DNA of 58,098 bases, taken from an uncultured Dysosmobacter sp. Its GTDB lineage: Bacteria > Bacillota > Clostridia > Oscillospirales > Oscillospiraceae. This document shows, one piece after another, positions 1-8,920 of this stretch. The position numbers and the translations under genes were made by a program. How positions within the stretch are numbered: the stretch's first letter is position 1; the number at the start of each line of letters is the position of its first letter. The DNA lies in NCBI GenBank assembly GCA_934563745.1, contig CAKTHE010000012.1:1-58098 (forward strand), read 5' to 3'. The notes beneath the pieces were generated by a model that did no database searches, was not told where the DNA came from, and worked only from the letters and a program-made list of their open reading frames with translations.

Positions 1-3000
1 GCCGCATAGCCCAGATGGACCTCCAGCACCTGGCCGATGTTCATACGGGAAGGCACGCCCAGGGGGTTCAGCACGATATCCAGCGGCGTACCGTCGGGCA
101 GGAAGGGCATATCCTCAGAGGGCAGGACCCGGGACACAACGCCCTTGTTGCCGTGACGGCCGGCCATCTTATCGCCCACCTGGATCTTGCGGCGCTGCGC
201 AATATAAACGCGGACCACCTGATTCACACCCGGCCCCAGCTCATCGCCGGCTTCGCGGGTAAACACCTTGGCATCCACAATGATGCCGGACTCGCCGTGG
301 GGCACCTTCAGGGAGGTATCGCGCACCTCCCGGGCCTTTTCACCGAAGATGGCACGCAGCAGGCGCTCCTCCGCGGTCAGATCCGTTTCGCCCTTAGGCG
401 TGACCTTGCCCACCAGGATATCGCCGGCGTGGACCTCTGCGCCGATCCGGATGATGCCGTTCTCGTCCAGGTCCTTCAGGGCCTCTTCACCCACGTTGGG
501 AATATCGCGGGTAATTTCCTCGGGCCCCAGCTTGGTATCCCGGGAATCGATCTCATACTCTTCAATATGAATGGACGTGTAAAGATCCTCGCGGACCAGC
601 CGCTCGTTCAGCAGCACCGCGTCCTCGTAGTTGTAGCCTTCCCAGGTCATAAAGCCGACCAGAATGTTCTGGCCCAGGGCGATCTCACCCTGCTCCGTGG
701 CCGGGCCATCCGCCAGGACGGTGGGATCCTGCATCTGGCCATCCGCCGTCTTGCCCCAGCCGTGGACCCGCTCGCCTACCGAGACGATGGGCCGCTGGTT
801 GATGCAGGTGCCGTGGTTGGACCGCAGGAACTTGGTCAGCTTGTAGTCCTTGACCTCGCCGCTGTCATACTTGACGGTGACATGGCGGGCGTCCACAGAC
901 GTGACCTCGCCGTCGCCCTCCGCCAGAACGGCGACTTCCGAATCGATGCAGATCTTATGCTCCATGCCGGTGCCCACGATGGGGGCGTGGGGCTTGAGCA
1001 GAGGCACGGCCTGACGCTGCATGTTTGCGCCCATCAGGGCACGGTTTGCATCGTCGTTGGGCAGGAAGGGGATCATGGCCGTTGCGATGGAGACCATCAT
1101 GCGCGGGCTCACGTCGATATAATCCACGCGCTCCTTGTCAACCTCCACGATCTCGTCCCGGTGCCGGGCAATGATTCGGGAGTTGATCAGGCAGCCGTTT
1201 TCGTCCAGAGGCTCTGCCGCCTGGCCGACGATATAGTTGTCTTCCTCGTCCGCCGTCATATAGGTGATATCCTCGGCCACGTGGAAGGTCTGCTTGTCGA
1301 CCTTACGGTACGGCGCCTCGATGAAGCCGTACTCGTTGATGCGGGCATAGGTGGCCAGATAGGAGATCAGGCCGATGTTGGGACCTTCGGGCGTCTCGAT
1401 GGGGCACATACGGCCGTAGTGGCTGTAGTGCACGTCGCGGACCTCCATGTTGGCGCGCTCGCGGCTCAGGCCGCCGGGGCCCAGGGCGGACAGACGGCGC
1501 TTGTGGGTCAGCTCCGCCAGGGGGTTGGTCTGATCCATAAACTGGCTCAGGGGGCTGGAGCCGAAGAACTCCTTAATGGCGGCAGTGACCGGACGGATGT
1601 TGATCAGGCTCTGGGGTGTGACAATGTCCAGATCCTGAATGGTCATACGCTCGCGGATGACACGCTCCATCCGGCTGAAGCCGATGCGGAACTGGTTCTG
1701 CAGCAGCTCGCCCACGCAGCGCAGGCGGCGGTTGCCCAGGTGATCGATGTCGTCCTTGTTGGAAACGCCGCGGGCCACGCCGTTCATATAGTTGATGGAG
1801 CAGAGAATATCATCCACCACAATGTGCTTGGGCACCAGGTCGTCTTTATGGAAACGGATCTGCTCCTGCAGCTCCTCGCCGGAATACTGGCCCAGCAGCT
1901 CCTGCAGCACAGCATAGCGGACCCGCTCTTTAATGCCGCAGCTCTTGGGATCAAAGTCCACAAAGTGCTCCAGATCGCACATCTTGTTGGACATGACCTT
2001 CAGCGGCTCGCCCTCCACATCGATGGTGACCTCCGCCACACCGCAGGCATCCAGGCTTCTGCCCTCTTCCGCGGTCATCAGATGGCCGGCGTCAAACAGG
2101 ATCTCGCCGGTGGAAGGATCCGCCACGGGATAAACCAGCTTGTGGCCGGCGATCCGGGCCCACAGAGAAAGCTTCTTATTGAACTTGTACCGGCCCACGA
2201 AGGACAGGTCATACCGCCGGGGATCAAAGAAGAGGTTGTTGAGCAGGCTCTCGCAGGCTTCCACCGTGGGCGGCTCGCCGGGGCGGAGCTTGCGGTAGAT
2301 CTCCAGCATGGCATCTTCATAATTTTTGCAGGGATCCTTTTCCAGGGTGGCTCGGATCCGGGGATCGTCGCCGAACTGATCCAGGATCTCCGCATCCGTC
2401 TTCAGGCCCAGTGCCCGGATCAGGCAAGTGATGGGCAGCTTGCGGTTTTTATCGATCCGGACCCAGAACACCTCGTTGGCGTCCGTCTCATACTCCAGCC
2501 AGGCGCCGCGGTACGGAATCACCGTCGCCGTCAGGATGGGCAGGTCCGTCTTCAGATCCGTCTCCTTGCCGTAATACACGCCGGGAGAGCGGACGATCTG
2601 AGACACTACCACGCGCTCGGCGCCGTTGATGACAAAGGTGCCGGAGTGGGTCATCAGGGGGAAATCGCCCATGAAGATCTCCTGCTCCTTGATCTCCTCC
2701 GTCTCCTTATTGCGCAGACGGACCTTGACCTTCAGGGGCGCCGCATACGTGGCATCCCGGGCCTTGCACTCCTCCACATCGTATTTGGGCGCCTCGTCCA
2801 TCTTATAATCGATGAAGCTCAGCTCCAGATTCCCCTGATAGTCCGTAATCGCCGCCACATCGGCAAATACCTCTCTCAGGCCGGTGTCCAAAAACCACTG
2901 GTAAGACTTCTTCTGGATCTCCAGAAGATTGGGCATGGGGATGACTTCCTCGTGCCGGGCAAAGTTCTTACGAAGGGTCTTTCCGTAGTACTTGTCTTTG

Positions 3001-3005
3001 GCCAT
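1..3005 (-). CDS. rpoB: RNA polymerase beta subunit, RpoB (3' end outside window)
   Basis: This is the beta subunit of RNA polymerase, forming one side of the catalytic cleft. About 1001 codons are present; the C-terminal part, and rpoC if it follows, lie beyond position 1. Reading the minus strand gives [20 protein letters not shown] at the start. The rifampicin-pocket segment ([15 protein letters not shown] followed by [13 protein letters not shown]) is present with the wild-type residues usually seen in susceptible strains, and [10 protein letters not shown] lies near the window edge. The start is uncertain: ATG at 3005 has no good Shine-Dalgarno, while an in-frame GTG at 3017 lies 4 bases after AGAAAGG (3022-3028). 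The gene has its own promoters and no ribosomal protein genes rplJ/rplL upstream, unlike the usual bacterial arrangement. Confidence 0.97.
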   Translation of the reverse strand, partial: MAKDKYYGKTLRKNFARHEEVIPMPNLLEIQKKSYQWFLDTGLREVFADVAAITDYQGNLELSFIDYKMDEAPKYDVEECKARDATYAAPLKVKVRLRNKETEEIKEQEIFMGDFPLMTHSGTFVINGAERVVVSQIVRSPGVYYGKETDLKTDLPILTATVIPYRGAWLEYETDANEVFWVRIDKNRKLPITCLIRALGLKTDAEILDQFGDDPRIRATLEKDPCKNYEDAMLEIYRKLRPGEPPTVEACESLLNNLFFDPRRYDLSFVGRYKFNKKLSLWARIAGHKLVYPVADPSTGEILFDAGHLMTAEEGRSLDACGVAEVTIDVEGEPLKVMSNKMCDLEHFVDFDPKSCGIKERVRYAVLQELLGQYSGEELQEQIRFHKDDLVPKHIVVDDILCSINYMNGVARGVSNKDDIDHLGNRRLRCVGELLQNQFRIGFSRMERVIRERMTIQDLDIVTPQSLINIRPVTAAIKEFFGSSPLSQFMDQTNPLAELTHKRRLSALGPGGLSRERANMEVRDVHYSHYGRMCPIETPEGPNIGLISYLATYARINEYGFIEAPYRKVDKQTFHVAEDITYMTADEEDNYIVGQAAEPLDENGCLINSRIIARHRDEIVEVDKERVDYIDVSPRMMVSIATAMIPFLPNDDANRALMGANMQRQAVPLLKPHAPIVGTGMEHKICIDSEVAVLAEGDGEVTSVDARHVTVKYDSGEVKDYKLTKFLRSNHGTCINQRPIVSVGERVHGWGKTADGQMQDPTVLADGPATEQGEIALGQNILVGFMTWEGYNYEDAVLLNERLVREDLYTSIHIEEYEIDSRDTKLGPEEITRDIPNVGEEALKDLDENGIIRIGAEVHAGDILVGKVTPKGETDLTAEERLLRAIFGEKAREVRDTSLKVPHGESGIIVDAKVFTREAGDELGPGVNQVVRVYIAQRRKIQVGDKMAGRHGNKGVVSRVLPSEDMPFLPDGTPLDIVLNPLGVPSRMNIGQVLEVHLGYA

Positions 3006-3162
3006 CTTCTCACTCACGCAACCTTTCTTGCGCAGCCGCCGAACTTCCAGGCCATTCGGCAGCCGCCGTTTATTTCCGTGCAGGACAGCCGCGCCGTCCC
3101 GGGTTGATACACGCGGATGGGTTGTTAAAATATATGCCGCGTCCTCTTGCTTTTTTGATGGA

Positions 3163-3211
3163 ATTATGCTATCTTGAATGCAATGATACAAAATAGCCGA
3201 AAAAGCGTCAA
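3163..3211 (-). promoter_or_regulatory. Tandem overlapping promoters of rpoB
   Basis: On the minus strand two sigma-A type promoters overlap: TTGACG (3206-3211) 17 bp from TATCAT (3183-3188), and TTGTAT (3186-3191) 17 bp from CATAAT (3163-3168). Both point into rpoB with a leader of about 150 bases. Seen by eye, not tested. Confidence 0.6.
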
Positions 3212-3330
3212 TTGTTATAAGCGATTTATTTTACCATGCAGTTCCGTTTCTGTCAAGTGCGTTTTCGCATAAGGCGGTGCGGCTTTTCTTTTTTCTGGCG
3301 GAAAACGGTCCGTGTTCGCTCCGGGCCGCT

Positions 3331-3370
3331 AAAAAAGCGGCGGCAGATCTTAAATCTGCCGCCGCTTTTA
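3331..3370 (-). terminator. Intrinsic terminator after the 62-residue membrane protein
   Basis: A 16-bp perfect stem (AAAAGCGGCGGCAGAT at 3333-3348 with its complement at 3354-3369) with a 5-base loop and a T run on the minus strand. It separates the small upstream gene from rpoB and could work in both directions. Confidence 0.85.
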
Positions 3371-3386
3371 TGCGCCCTTACGAGCC

Positions 3387-3575
3387 TCAGGCCTGATACA
3401 GTCCCTCGTCATCGTAATCATCGTATTCCGAGCTGAACTTGCGGTTGAGGCGCTTTTTCATGCCGGCCCCAGCCACACACAGATCGTGCCAGCCGCCGAT
3501 CAGCAGGCAAACTGCCGCAGCGAGTGCCAGACTTGCGCCGATGATCTTCATAACCATGCGAGCCGTCTTACTCAT
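3387..3575 (-). CDS. Small single-span membrane protein, unknown function
   Basis: A 62-residue protein with one hydrophobic segment (about residues 8-28), a basic stretch KKRLNRK and an acidic, tyrosine-rich tail (EYDDYDDEG). No family is recognised. The ATG is preceded by GGAGGA at good spacing, a clean promoter lies upstream (3628-3656) and a strong terminator follows, so it is a stand-alone expressed gene and not a chance reading frame. It sits between butyrate kinase and rpoB on the same strand. Function cannot be inferred; the topology suggests a small N-in or N-out anchored protein with a charged cytoplasmic or external tail. Confidence 0.75.
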   Translation of the reverse strand: MSKTARMVMKIIGASLALAAAVCLLIGGWHDLCVAGAGMKKRLNRKFSSEYDDYDDEGLYQA

Positions 3576-3627
3576 AATCCATCCTCCTCGTCCGGTTTCT
3601 GCCGATACCGTTCTCGTTTGGTTGTTT

Positions 3628-3656
3628 ATTATACACGATTCTCCGCGGGTTTACAA
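3628..3656 (-). promoter_or_regulatory. Promoter of the 62-residue membrane protein gene
   Basis: Minus strand TTGTAA (3651-3656), 17-bp spacer, TATAAT (3628-3633), about 50 bases before the start codon. Confidence 0.65.
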
Positions 3657-3683
3657 CCTTTTTCCATAGAAAGATTCCGCGAT

Positions 3684-3722
3684 AAAAGAGCCCTGCCGTT
3701 TGAATGCGGCAGGGCTCCTTTT
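3684..3722 (-). terminator. Terminator of butyrate kinase gene
   Basis: An 11-bp GC-rich stem (GAGCCCTGCCG, 3688-3698, with 3707-3717) flanked by A4 and T4, so the T run follows the stem on the minus strand, just after the buk stop codon. Confidence 0.85.
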
Positions 3723-3751
3723 CAGCTTGTCCGACCGACAGCCCCGCTCAA

Positions 3752-4840
3752 TCAGGCGAAGTTGCCGTTTTCGATCTTGTGATACACATGGGGCGTCTCC
3801 TCGCCGTGCAGCACGCGCAGCGCGCCCATGGCCAGAGACTGCATCTCGTTCTCGCCGGCATAGACGATCACCGGGCAGTTCAGGTAAGCCAGGCGTTCCT
3901 TGATCAGGCCGGTAAAGCGGTCGGAATGGGCGATGCCGCCGGTGAGCAGGATCGCTTCCACGTCGCCGTTGACCACGGGGAACTCCCGGGCAATGTTGCA
4001 GGCCACGTTCATCGCCATAGCCTCAAAGACCATCTTGGCGTACTCGTCGCCGCTGTCCACCATCTTCTCCACCTCGCGGGAGTCATTGGTGCCCAGGTGA
4101 GAGGTCAGGCCGCCCTGGCTCTTGAGCATCTTCTTGACGGACTTCTCATCCATATGCTCGGAGAAGATCTTCTTGACAAACGGAGCCATGGGCAGCGCGC
4201 CGGCGCGCTCCGGCGTGAAGCAGCCGGTCTCGTCGTTGAGCACGTCAATGATGCGGCCCTTATACTGCAGGTTCACCGTAAAGCCGCCGCCCAGGTGGGC
4301 AACCACCACGGAGATGTCGTCGTAACGCTTACCGTGCTCCTTGGCATAGCGGATGGCCGTTGCGCGGGTATTCAGGTTGTGACCCACGCCGTTGCGCTCC
4401 AGCCCCTTGATGCCGGTCAGCTTATTCATCTTGGGCATCTCGTCCACGGCCACCGCGTCATAGATGTAAGCGGGCTTTCCGATGGGATGGGCGATGGCAT
4501 AAGCGATCAGGCCGCCCAGATTGGAGGCATGCTCCTGCACCGGCGCATAGCGCAGCTGCCAGACCATATCCTCGTTGACCTCATAAGCGCCGGCCTGCAG
4601 AGGAGGCAGAACGCCGCCGCGGCCCACCACGCAGGCAAAGTCCTCTGCCTGATAACCGTGCTCGGCCAGCGTCTTCAGCACCAGCTCCTTCCGGAAGTCA
4701 TACTGGTCGCCGACGGAAGCAAACTGCTTAAGCTCTTCCGTAGAGTGGGAAATGCTCTCCAGGAAGACCTGCTGCTCGCCCTCATAAACCGCGATCTTCG
4801 TGGACGTAGAGCCGGGGTTTAATACGAGTACTTTTTCCAT
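3752..4840 (-). CDS. buk: Butyrate kinase
   Basis: Butyrate kinase interconverts butyryl phosphate plus ADP and butyrate plus ATP, the last energy-yielding step of the kinase route to butyrate. The 362-residue product has the ASKHA kinase opening VLVLNPGSTSTKIAVYEG, the central VAHLGGGFTV phosphate-binding loop and CFTPERAGALP, all typical of Buk; the length also fits. ATG 4840 follows AAGGAGAG; an upstream in-frame ATG at 4882 lacks a ribosome site and adds 14 unconserved residues. The usual partner ptb (phosphate butyryltransferase) is not adjacent; the gene appears monocistronic. A paralogous role on other short-chain acyl phosphates (for example branched-chain) is possible. Confidence 0.93.
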   Translation of the reverse strand: MEKVLVLNPGSTSTKIAVYEGEQQVFLESISHSTEELKQFASVGDQYDFRKELVLKTLAEHGYQAEDFACVVGRGGVLPPLQAGAYEVNEDMVWQLRYAPVQEHASNLGGLIAYAIAHPIGKPAYIYDAVAVDEMPKMNKLTGIKGLERNGVGHNLNTRATAIRYAKEHGKRYDDISVVVAHLGGGFTVNLQYKGRIIDVLNDETGCFTPERAGALPMAPFVKKIFSEHMDEKSVKKMLKSQGGLTSHLGTNDSREVEKMVDSGDEYAKMVFEAMAMNVACNIAREFPVVNGDVEAILLTGGIAHSDRFTGLIKERLAYLNCPVIVYAGENEMQSLAMGALRVLHGEETPHVYHKIENGNFA

Positions 4841-4920
4841 TTCAAAATTCTCTCCTTGTGCTTTGATTTTATATAACTGCATTGCCGCCGCGGCCGGAGA
4901 TCCGGTCCGCCGGGCAAAAC

Positions 4921-4926
4921 ATTATA
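4921..4926 (-). promoter_or_regulatory. Extended -10 promoter element of buk
   Basis: TATAAT on the minus strand preceded by TGT (extended -10), about 80 bases before buk. I see no convincing -35 hexamer. Confidence 0.4.
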
Positions 4927-4960
4927 ACAAGATGAATCAGCGCGGCGCGGCGGTCCCGTT

Positions 4961-6202
4961 TCATCCGATCCGGATCAGACGGGTCAGCGACGCAAGCCAG
5001 CTTTCCCCGTTTGCCCGCACCACATCCAGCGGCGTCCGGACAACCGTGTTGACCGCCCTCCAACCGCCGGCAGAGCCGGGCGGCTGAAAGTTCCCCGCCG
5101 CGCTGATGCACAGAAGCTGTCCCGCCTGCTCTCCGCAATAAAGCATTACGTGCCCCGGGAAATACAGCAGAGTCCCCGGCGGCTGCGTGCGCAGCAGGGT
5201 GCGTTTTTCCTCCGCGCTCAGCCCACCCAGTTCCTGTCCGCCCGGCAGCCCCGCCAGTCCGGCGCTGCCGCGGGGCAGCGCAAAGCCGAAGCAGCGATAA
5301 AGCTCCATCACCAGGCTGCTGCAGTCCCGGCCGTCCAGGCGCCCGCCCCAGCCGTACACCTCGCCCCGCAGCCCTTCGGCAAGACGCATCACCGCATCGT
5401 CGGTATAGGGCACAAACCCCGGCTGCACTTGGGCAGAGACCGGTACCATCGCTTTCACAAAGCAAAGCATGCCGGCGGCGTCACGTGCCGGCAGCTCCAC
5501 CAGATAATTATCGTAGGACATGCGCCCCCGCAGCGGTTCTACCGTGCCCGGCGGCGCCGCCAGAGGCAGGCGGGTCCCCATGGTCAGCACCCGCCCGGAA
5601 ATCCGCGGTTCCAAAGGGTCCTGCTCCAGAATCAGCCGGCTTCCCGTCACCGTCAAAAACGGCTTCGCTGCCCGCGCGGTCTGAAAGGCCGCCCAGTCCG
5701 GGCAAAGGCCCACCGCCGTGCGCGGGATCCAGCCCCGGCCATAGCCGACTGCCGCGTAAAAAAAGCCGCCATCTTCGCTGGTATGCAGCAAAGCGACCGG
5801 TTCCCCGGGCAGCACAGCCGACTCCTGCAGCCAATCGTCGTAACGCTCATCCGCCCGACCGGTCATGGGAAACTCCGTCGGCAAAATGCGCAGGGCGCAG
5901 CGCTCCGTGCAAAGGCCCCAGGCGATCTTCGGCACCGGCGGGATCCGCTCCAGCGCCCGGTTGCTCCGGATCCGTGCCAGGCGTTCTTTCCGCAAAGGAC
6001 GGCCGTTTAAAAAACTCGGCTCCCTGTCCGGTGCATCCGATGCACCGATCCATGCCCGCAGCAGTGCCCCGGAAAGGCGCTCCCGCAGCCCGTCAAGGTC
6101 CAAAAGCCCCGTCTGCGGCAGCTGCCGGATCCTGCGGTTATACTGCGCGATGGACCCCGGCGTCATCCGTACGTCTGCACAGGTGCTTTCTTCCTCCTGC
6201 AA
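4961..6202 (-). CDS. SH3-domain NlpC/P60 family cysteine peptidase
   Basis: A 413-residue predicted peptidoglycan peptide hydrolase. Residues about 90-130 resemble the N-terminal stabilising region of this subfamily (CALRILPTEFPM), two SH3-like modules occupy roughly 130-175 and 185-255, and the C-terminal NlpC/P60 domain has YGWGGRLDGRDCSS with catalytic Cys294 and PGHVMLY with His351. Such proteins cleave gamma-D-glutamyl bonds in wall peptides. The start is TTG at 6202, 6 bases after GGGAGGG; the first ATG is 12 codons later without a ribosome site. Unusually no signal peptide is visible, suggesting a cytoplasmic role such as murein-peptide recycling; this is inference. Confidence 0.85.
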   Translation of the reverse strand: MQEEESTCADVRMTPGSIAQYNRRIRQLPQTGLLDLDGLRERLSGALLRAWIGASDAPDREPSFLNGRPLRKERLARIRSNRALERIPPVPKIAWGLCTERCALRILPTEFPMTGRADERYDDWLQESAVLPGEPVALLHTSEDGGFFYAAVGYGRGWIPRTAVGLCPDWAAFQTARAAKPFLTVTGSRLILEQDPLEPRISGRVLTMGTRLPLAAPPGTVEPLRGRMSYDNYLVELPARDAAGMLCFVKAMVPVSAQVQPGFVPYTDDAVMRLAEGLRGEVYGWGGRLDGRDCSSLVMELYRCFGFALPRGSAGLAGLPGGQELGGLSAEEKRTLLRTQPPGTLLYFPGHVMLYCGEQAGQLLCISAAGNFQPPGSAGGWRAVNTVVRTPLDVVRANGESWLASLTRLIRIG

Positions 6203-6336
6203 GGCGATCCCTCCCGGCTCTTCCCGATTCCGGCCCCATCGGGTCCGGTCGGTTCCAGCCTATTCCGGAACGCCGCCGCGCATGCGCCCCGGTCATCGTT
6301 CCTGCACAGCCGGGCCTTTGTGCGCATACATTTTTA

Positions 6337-6365
6337 TATATAGCACATCAGGGCCGGATGTGCAA
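6337..6365 (-). promoter_or_regulatory. Promoter upstream of the NlpC/P60 gene
   Basis: Minus strand TTGCAC (6360-6365), 17-bp spacer ending TGTGC, TATATA (6337-6342). The transcript leader to the TTG start is about 130 bases. Confidence 0.5.
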
Positions 6366-6415
6366 TGCGAAATTCACGTATTTCCCGCATTTTTTACGGT
6401 ACATCCGGCTGCGTC

Positions 6416-7360
6416 TCACCGTTCCCCGTTATAAAAACGGCACATATCCGTAAGCAGCCTGAAAAATCCCGGCTGATCCACCGCCATGGCCACGTGGGCG
6501 TTCTTCGGCTCCCCCGTCTCGTCGATCACCGTTTGGGCGTGATTCGGTGCCGCCGGATCCGTTTCCACGCGCACATGGCAATCCCGAAACGTGATCAGCC
6601 CGGGATCGATCACCGCGGCGATAGCCAGCGCATCGTGGATAATGTGGTTGTCCATTCCGTTTTCCTGACTGTTGCGCTTGGAAAATTCCGTAAGCCGCCG
6701 GAGAAACCAGTTCCGCTCCGTCCGGCTGCAGATGGCAATCATTTCATCCAGTTCCTCCGGACGCAGTGCTGCGGCATGGGTCGCATTCAGCCCCACCATG
6801 CGGACCGTCAGCTTTTCAAAGACCTCCTCAGCCGCGTCCGGGTCCACCCAAATGTTGAACTCCGCCGACTGTCCGGCCGCGCCCATATTGCCGAACGTTC
6901 CGCCGCCCATGATGCAGAAATCCGCAAGATACCGGGGCAGATCCGGATGCACCCGCAGGCATTGGGCAATATTGGTCAGCGGGCCGGTGGCAAACAGGAC
7001 CAGCCGTCCCTCCGCCCGGACCGCCTCCTCATAGATCACGTCCCAGGCCGGCCGCTCATCCGGCCGGCGGCGGGGCTCCGGAAACACAATGTCGCCCAGG
7101 CCGCCGGCGCCGTGTACCTGGCTCGCCGTAATGGTATAGGGCTTTTTCAAAGGCAGCTCCGCCCCGAACGCCACACGGCAGCTCAGGTCAAATTCATCCG
7201 CCAGACAAAGAAGGTTCCGGCGGGTCACCGCGGCCGGGACATTCCCCTCCACCGCAGTCAGCGCCCGCAGTTCAAAGCCCGGGTGCACGTTGGCCAGCGC
7301 GATGGCAAAGCTGTCGTCCACCCCCGGGTCACAATCGATCACAATGGGAATCCGTTCCAA
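6416..7360 (-). CDS. Inosine-uridine-preferring type nucleoside hydrolase
   Basis: A 314-residue N-ribohydrolase that splits nucleosides into base and ribose for salvage. It opens with IVIDCDPGVDDSFAIAL, the DxDPGxDD calcium-binding signature; FATGPLTNIA and the C-terminal HIIHDALAIA contribute the other conserved active-site residues. Length and order match the IUNH family. The ATG follows GGAGGAG at good spacing. Base specificity (purine, pyrimidine or mixed) cannot be read from the sequence. No transporter or other salvage genes are adjacent. Confidence 0.92.
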   Translation of the reverse strand: MERIPIVIDCDPGVDDSFAIALANVHPGFELRALTAVEGNVPAAVTRRNLLCLADEFDLSCRVAFGAELPLKKPYTITASQVHGAGGLGDIVFPEPRRRPDERPAWDVIYEEAVRAEGRLVLFATGPLTNIAQCLRVHPDLPRYLADFCIMGGGTFGNMGAAGQSAEFNIWVDPDAAEEVFEKLTVRMVGLNATHAAALRPEELDEMIAICSRTERNWFLRRLTEFSKRNSQENGMDNHIIHDALAIAAVIDPGLITFRDCHVRVETDPAAPNHAQTVIDETGEPKNAHVAMAVDQPGFFRLLTDMCRFYNGER

Positions 7361-7722
7361 ATTTGTCTCCTCCTTTATATCCGCACGCCGGCAGAACCGA
7401 GCCGTGGGTTCAAATCCCGCCGCTTGTTCCGGCCCGCGCCGCTATCCGCGTTCCTTGATTGATCATACTACGCATCGCTCCGGCGCCGCAAGCCCCTTAT
7501 GCCGCCTGCAGATTTTACGGTTATTTTGCACCGTTTTTACATCGTCCGGGTCGCGCCGGGAGTGTCCCGCCGCTATCATGGATCTCATGAGGCAGCCGGA
7601 GCGTTCCCCGCCAGCGGCCGTTCCGGTATGCGGAGGGGCAGCCGGGCGGCAGAAATGTGCAGCTCCTGGTCGGGTTCCGGAACGCGCGGCGGTAGTTGAA
7701 AAGGCGGAAGGGGCGGTCTGTA
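7361..7722. other. 362-base intergenic stretch without a supported gene
   Basis: Between the nucleoside hydrolase start and the next plus-strand ORF. It contains a sequence at 7404-7431 resembling the T-arm and 3' end of a tRNA (GTGGGTTCAAATCCCGC) with no tRNA body upstream, and an undefined AT-rich patch near 7510-7545. I see no convincing promoter or coding region. Confidence 0.5.
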
Positions 7723-8412
7723 ATGAAGCTCAAAAAGCAAAAAATAGGATATTGGGTCAGCACGATTCTGATGGACATTGGGATCATGCTGCTGGTGCAA
7801 AGCGGCTGGAGCTGCCGCGGCTATTGGCTTGAGCCGCTGCTCACACTGAGCGCGGCCTTCCTGCTGCCGGGGATCGGGGTCGCGCTCTTTACCCAGCGAT
7901 GCCCCTTCTGCAGGCGGTTCCTCGGCGTCATGTTTTTTACCGGTAAAAACGCCTTCTGCCCCCGCTGCGGCGCAGAGTTGGAGACGGCCGAACAACCCCG
8001 GAGCCGCGAAAGCCCGCTCAATAAAAAGCAGCGGCAGGGCCTTAACGATGACCCTGCCGCTGCCGCGTTACGCCCTTTCATGGCGTTTTCTTTGAAACGC
8101 GTCAACCCCCGCATGCACGGCGAGGAAGCCGGCCATCTCTGCCGTTTCCCACAGTGGAACAACAAAATAGTTGATCGGTGCAAACACCTGGTCCGTGACC
8201 GCAAACGGAAGGGACCCGGCAAAAACCGTCAGCCCCAAGGCCGCCGTATAGAGGAGCTTTGTCCGCATGGAAATGCGGCACTTCCAGGCCGCAAGCAGAA
8301 TGACCAGCAGGAAAAAGCCCGTAAACGTAAGGGTCAGCGTCAGCCCATCCACCGCTTCCCATGCGTGGACCAGCCGGGCCCTGGTTTCAAAAAGGGCCCT
8401 CTTCTCTTCTGA
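7723..8412 (+). CDS. Hypothetical two-span zinc-ribbon protein, 3' end doubtful
   Basis: The first about 95 residues look real: a basic start, two hydrophobic segments (about residues 12-28 and 38-58) and a zinc-ribbon pair CPFC and CPRC about 20 residues apart. Beyond position about 8015 the frame runs through the terminator of the opposite gene and then 345 bases antisense to the Xre regulator, giving a basic, low-sense tail. A one-base shift would stop the protein at a TAA just before that hairpin, so either the true gene is frameshifted or it is not a gene. GGAAGGGG precedes the ATG. Function unknown. Confidence 0.4.
   Translation: MKLKKQKIGYWVSTILMDIGIMLLVQSGWSCRGYWLEPLLTLSAAFLLPGIGVALFTQRCPFCRRFLGVMFFTGKNAFCPRCGAELETAEQPRSRESPLNKKQRQGLNDDPAAAALRPFMAFSLKRVNPRMHGEEAGHLCRFPQWNNKIVDRCKHLVRDRKRKGPGKNRQPQGRRIEELCPHGNAALPGRKQNDQQEKARKRKGQRQPIHRFPCVDQPGPGFKKGPLLF
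8022..8063 (-). terminator. Terminator of the Xre regulator gene
   Basis: A 12-bp perfect stem GCAGCGGCAGGG (8028-8039) with 8052-8063, followed on the minus strand by T5, immediately after the stop codon at 8068. Confidence 0.8.
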
Positions 8413-8745
8413 GACAGTCCCGCCTGTAATCGTAAAAAAACGGTTTGCGCTCCATAAGAGGGCCGAACGGGCCACGGTGAGCGCTGCGATCAGGACGTAA
8501 AGAACCCGCGCAATCCGTTTGACGGTGCGGATCTCCCGCAGTGCCCGGTCCTGCCCGTACACAACTCCTTCCAGATCCGTTCCGTAGAGTTCGCCCAGGC
8601 GCAGGAGCATATCAATGTCCGGGCGCGTTCGTCCGGACTCATAGCTGGAAAGGGCCTGGCGCGTAACGCCGACTCTGTCCGCCGCCTGCTCCTGCGTCAT
8701 GCCGGCGTTCCGGCGAAGCTGGCGAAGATTTTCCGCAATGGACAT
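8068..8745 (-). CDS. Xre-family helix-turn-helix regulator with membrane C-terminus
   Basis: The N-terminal 65 residues are a Cro/C1-type DNA-binding domain (LRRNAGMTQEQAADRVGV, then TRQALSSYESGRTRP). The remaining 160 residues carry about four hydrophobic spans. This layout, a cytoplasmic repressor head tethered to membrane helices, is common in Firmicutes and often senses envelope or peptide stress. ATG 8745 follows GAGGTG. No obvious target gene is adjacent other than the doubtful zinc-ribbon ORF opposite. Ligand and regulon are unknown. Confidence 0.82.
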   Translation of the reverse strand: MSIAENLRQLRRNAGMTQEQAADRVGVTRQALSSYESGRTRPDIDMLLRLGELYGTDLEGVVYGQDRALREIRTVKRIARVLYVLIAALTVARSALLWSANRFFTITGGTVSEEKRALFETRARLVHAWEAVDGLTLTLTFTGFFLLVILLAAWKCRISMRTKLLYTAALGLTVFAGSLPFAVTDQVFAPINYFVVPLWETAEMAGFLAVHAGVDAFQRKRHERA

Positions 8746-8864
8746 TCTGCATCACCTCGTAGAAATTCTAAAAAGAACGCGGCCACGAAGTCAAGCAACG
8801 ATTTGTTGCACCCTGTCATTCGGGCAAAATCACGCTTTATCCGCAGTCTTTGCTCTCTGCGCGC

Positions 8865-8906
8865 AAAAAGCCGCCGTCCGCCGGATTCCTCCCGCGGACG
8901 GCGGCT
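8865..8906 (-). terminator. Terminator of rlmD
   Basis: A 13-bp perfect stem AGCCGCCGTCCGC (8869-8881) with 8894-8906, followed on the minus strand by T5. Confidence 0.85.
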
Positions 8907-8920
8907 GTCCCGCTCCGTCT

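Noticed and set aside
15..3107. 1030-codon open frame on the plus strand across rpoB
   Set aside because: It is exactly antisense to rpoB, has no ribosome site or known domain, and is explained by GC-rich third positions in the real gene.
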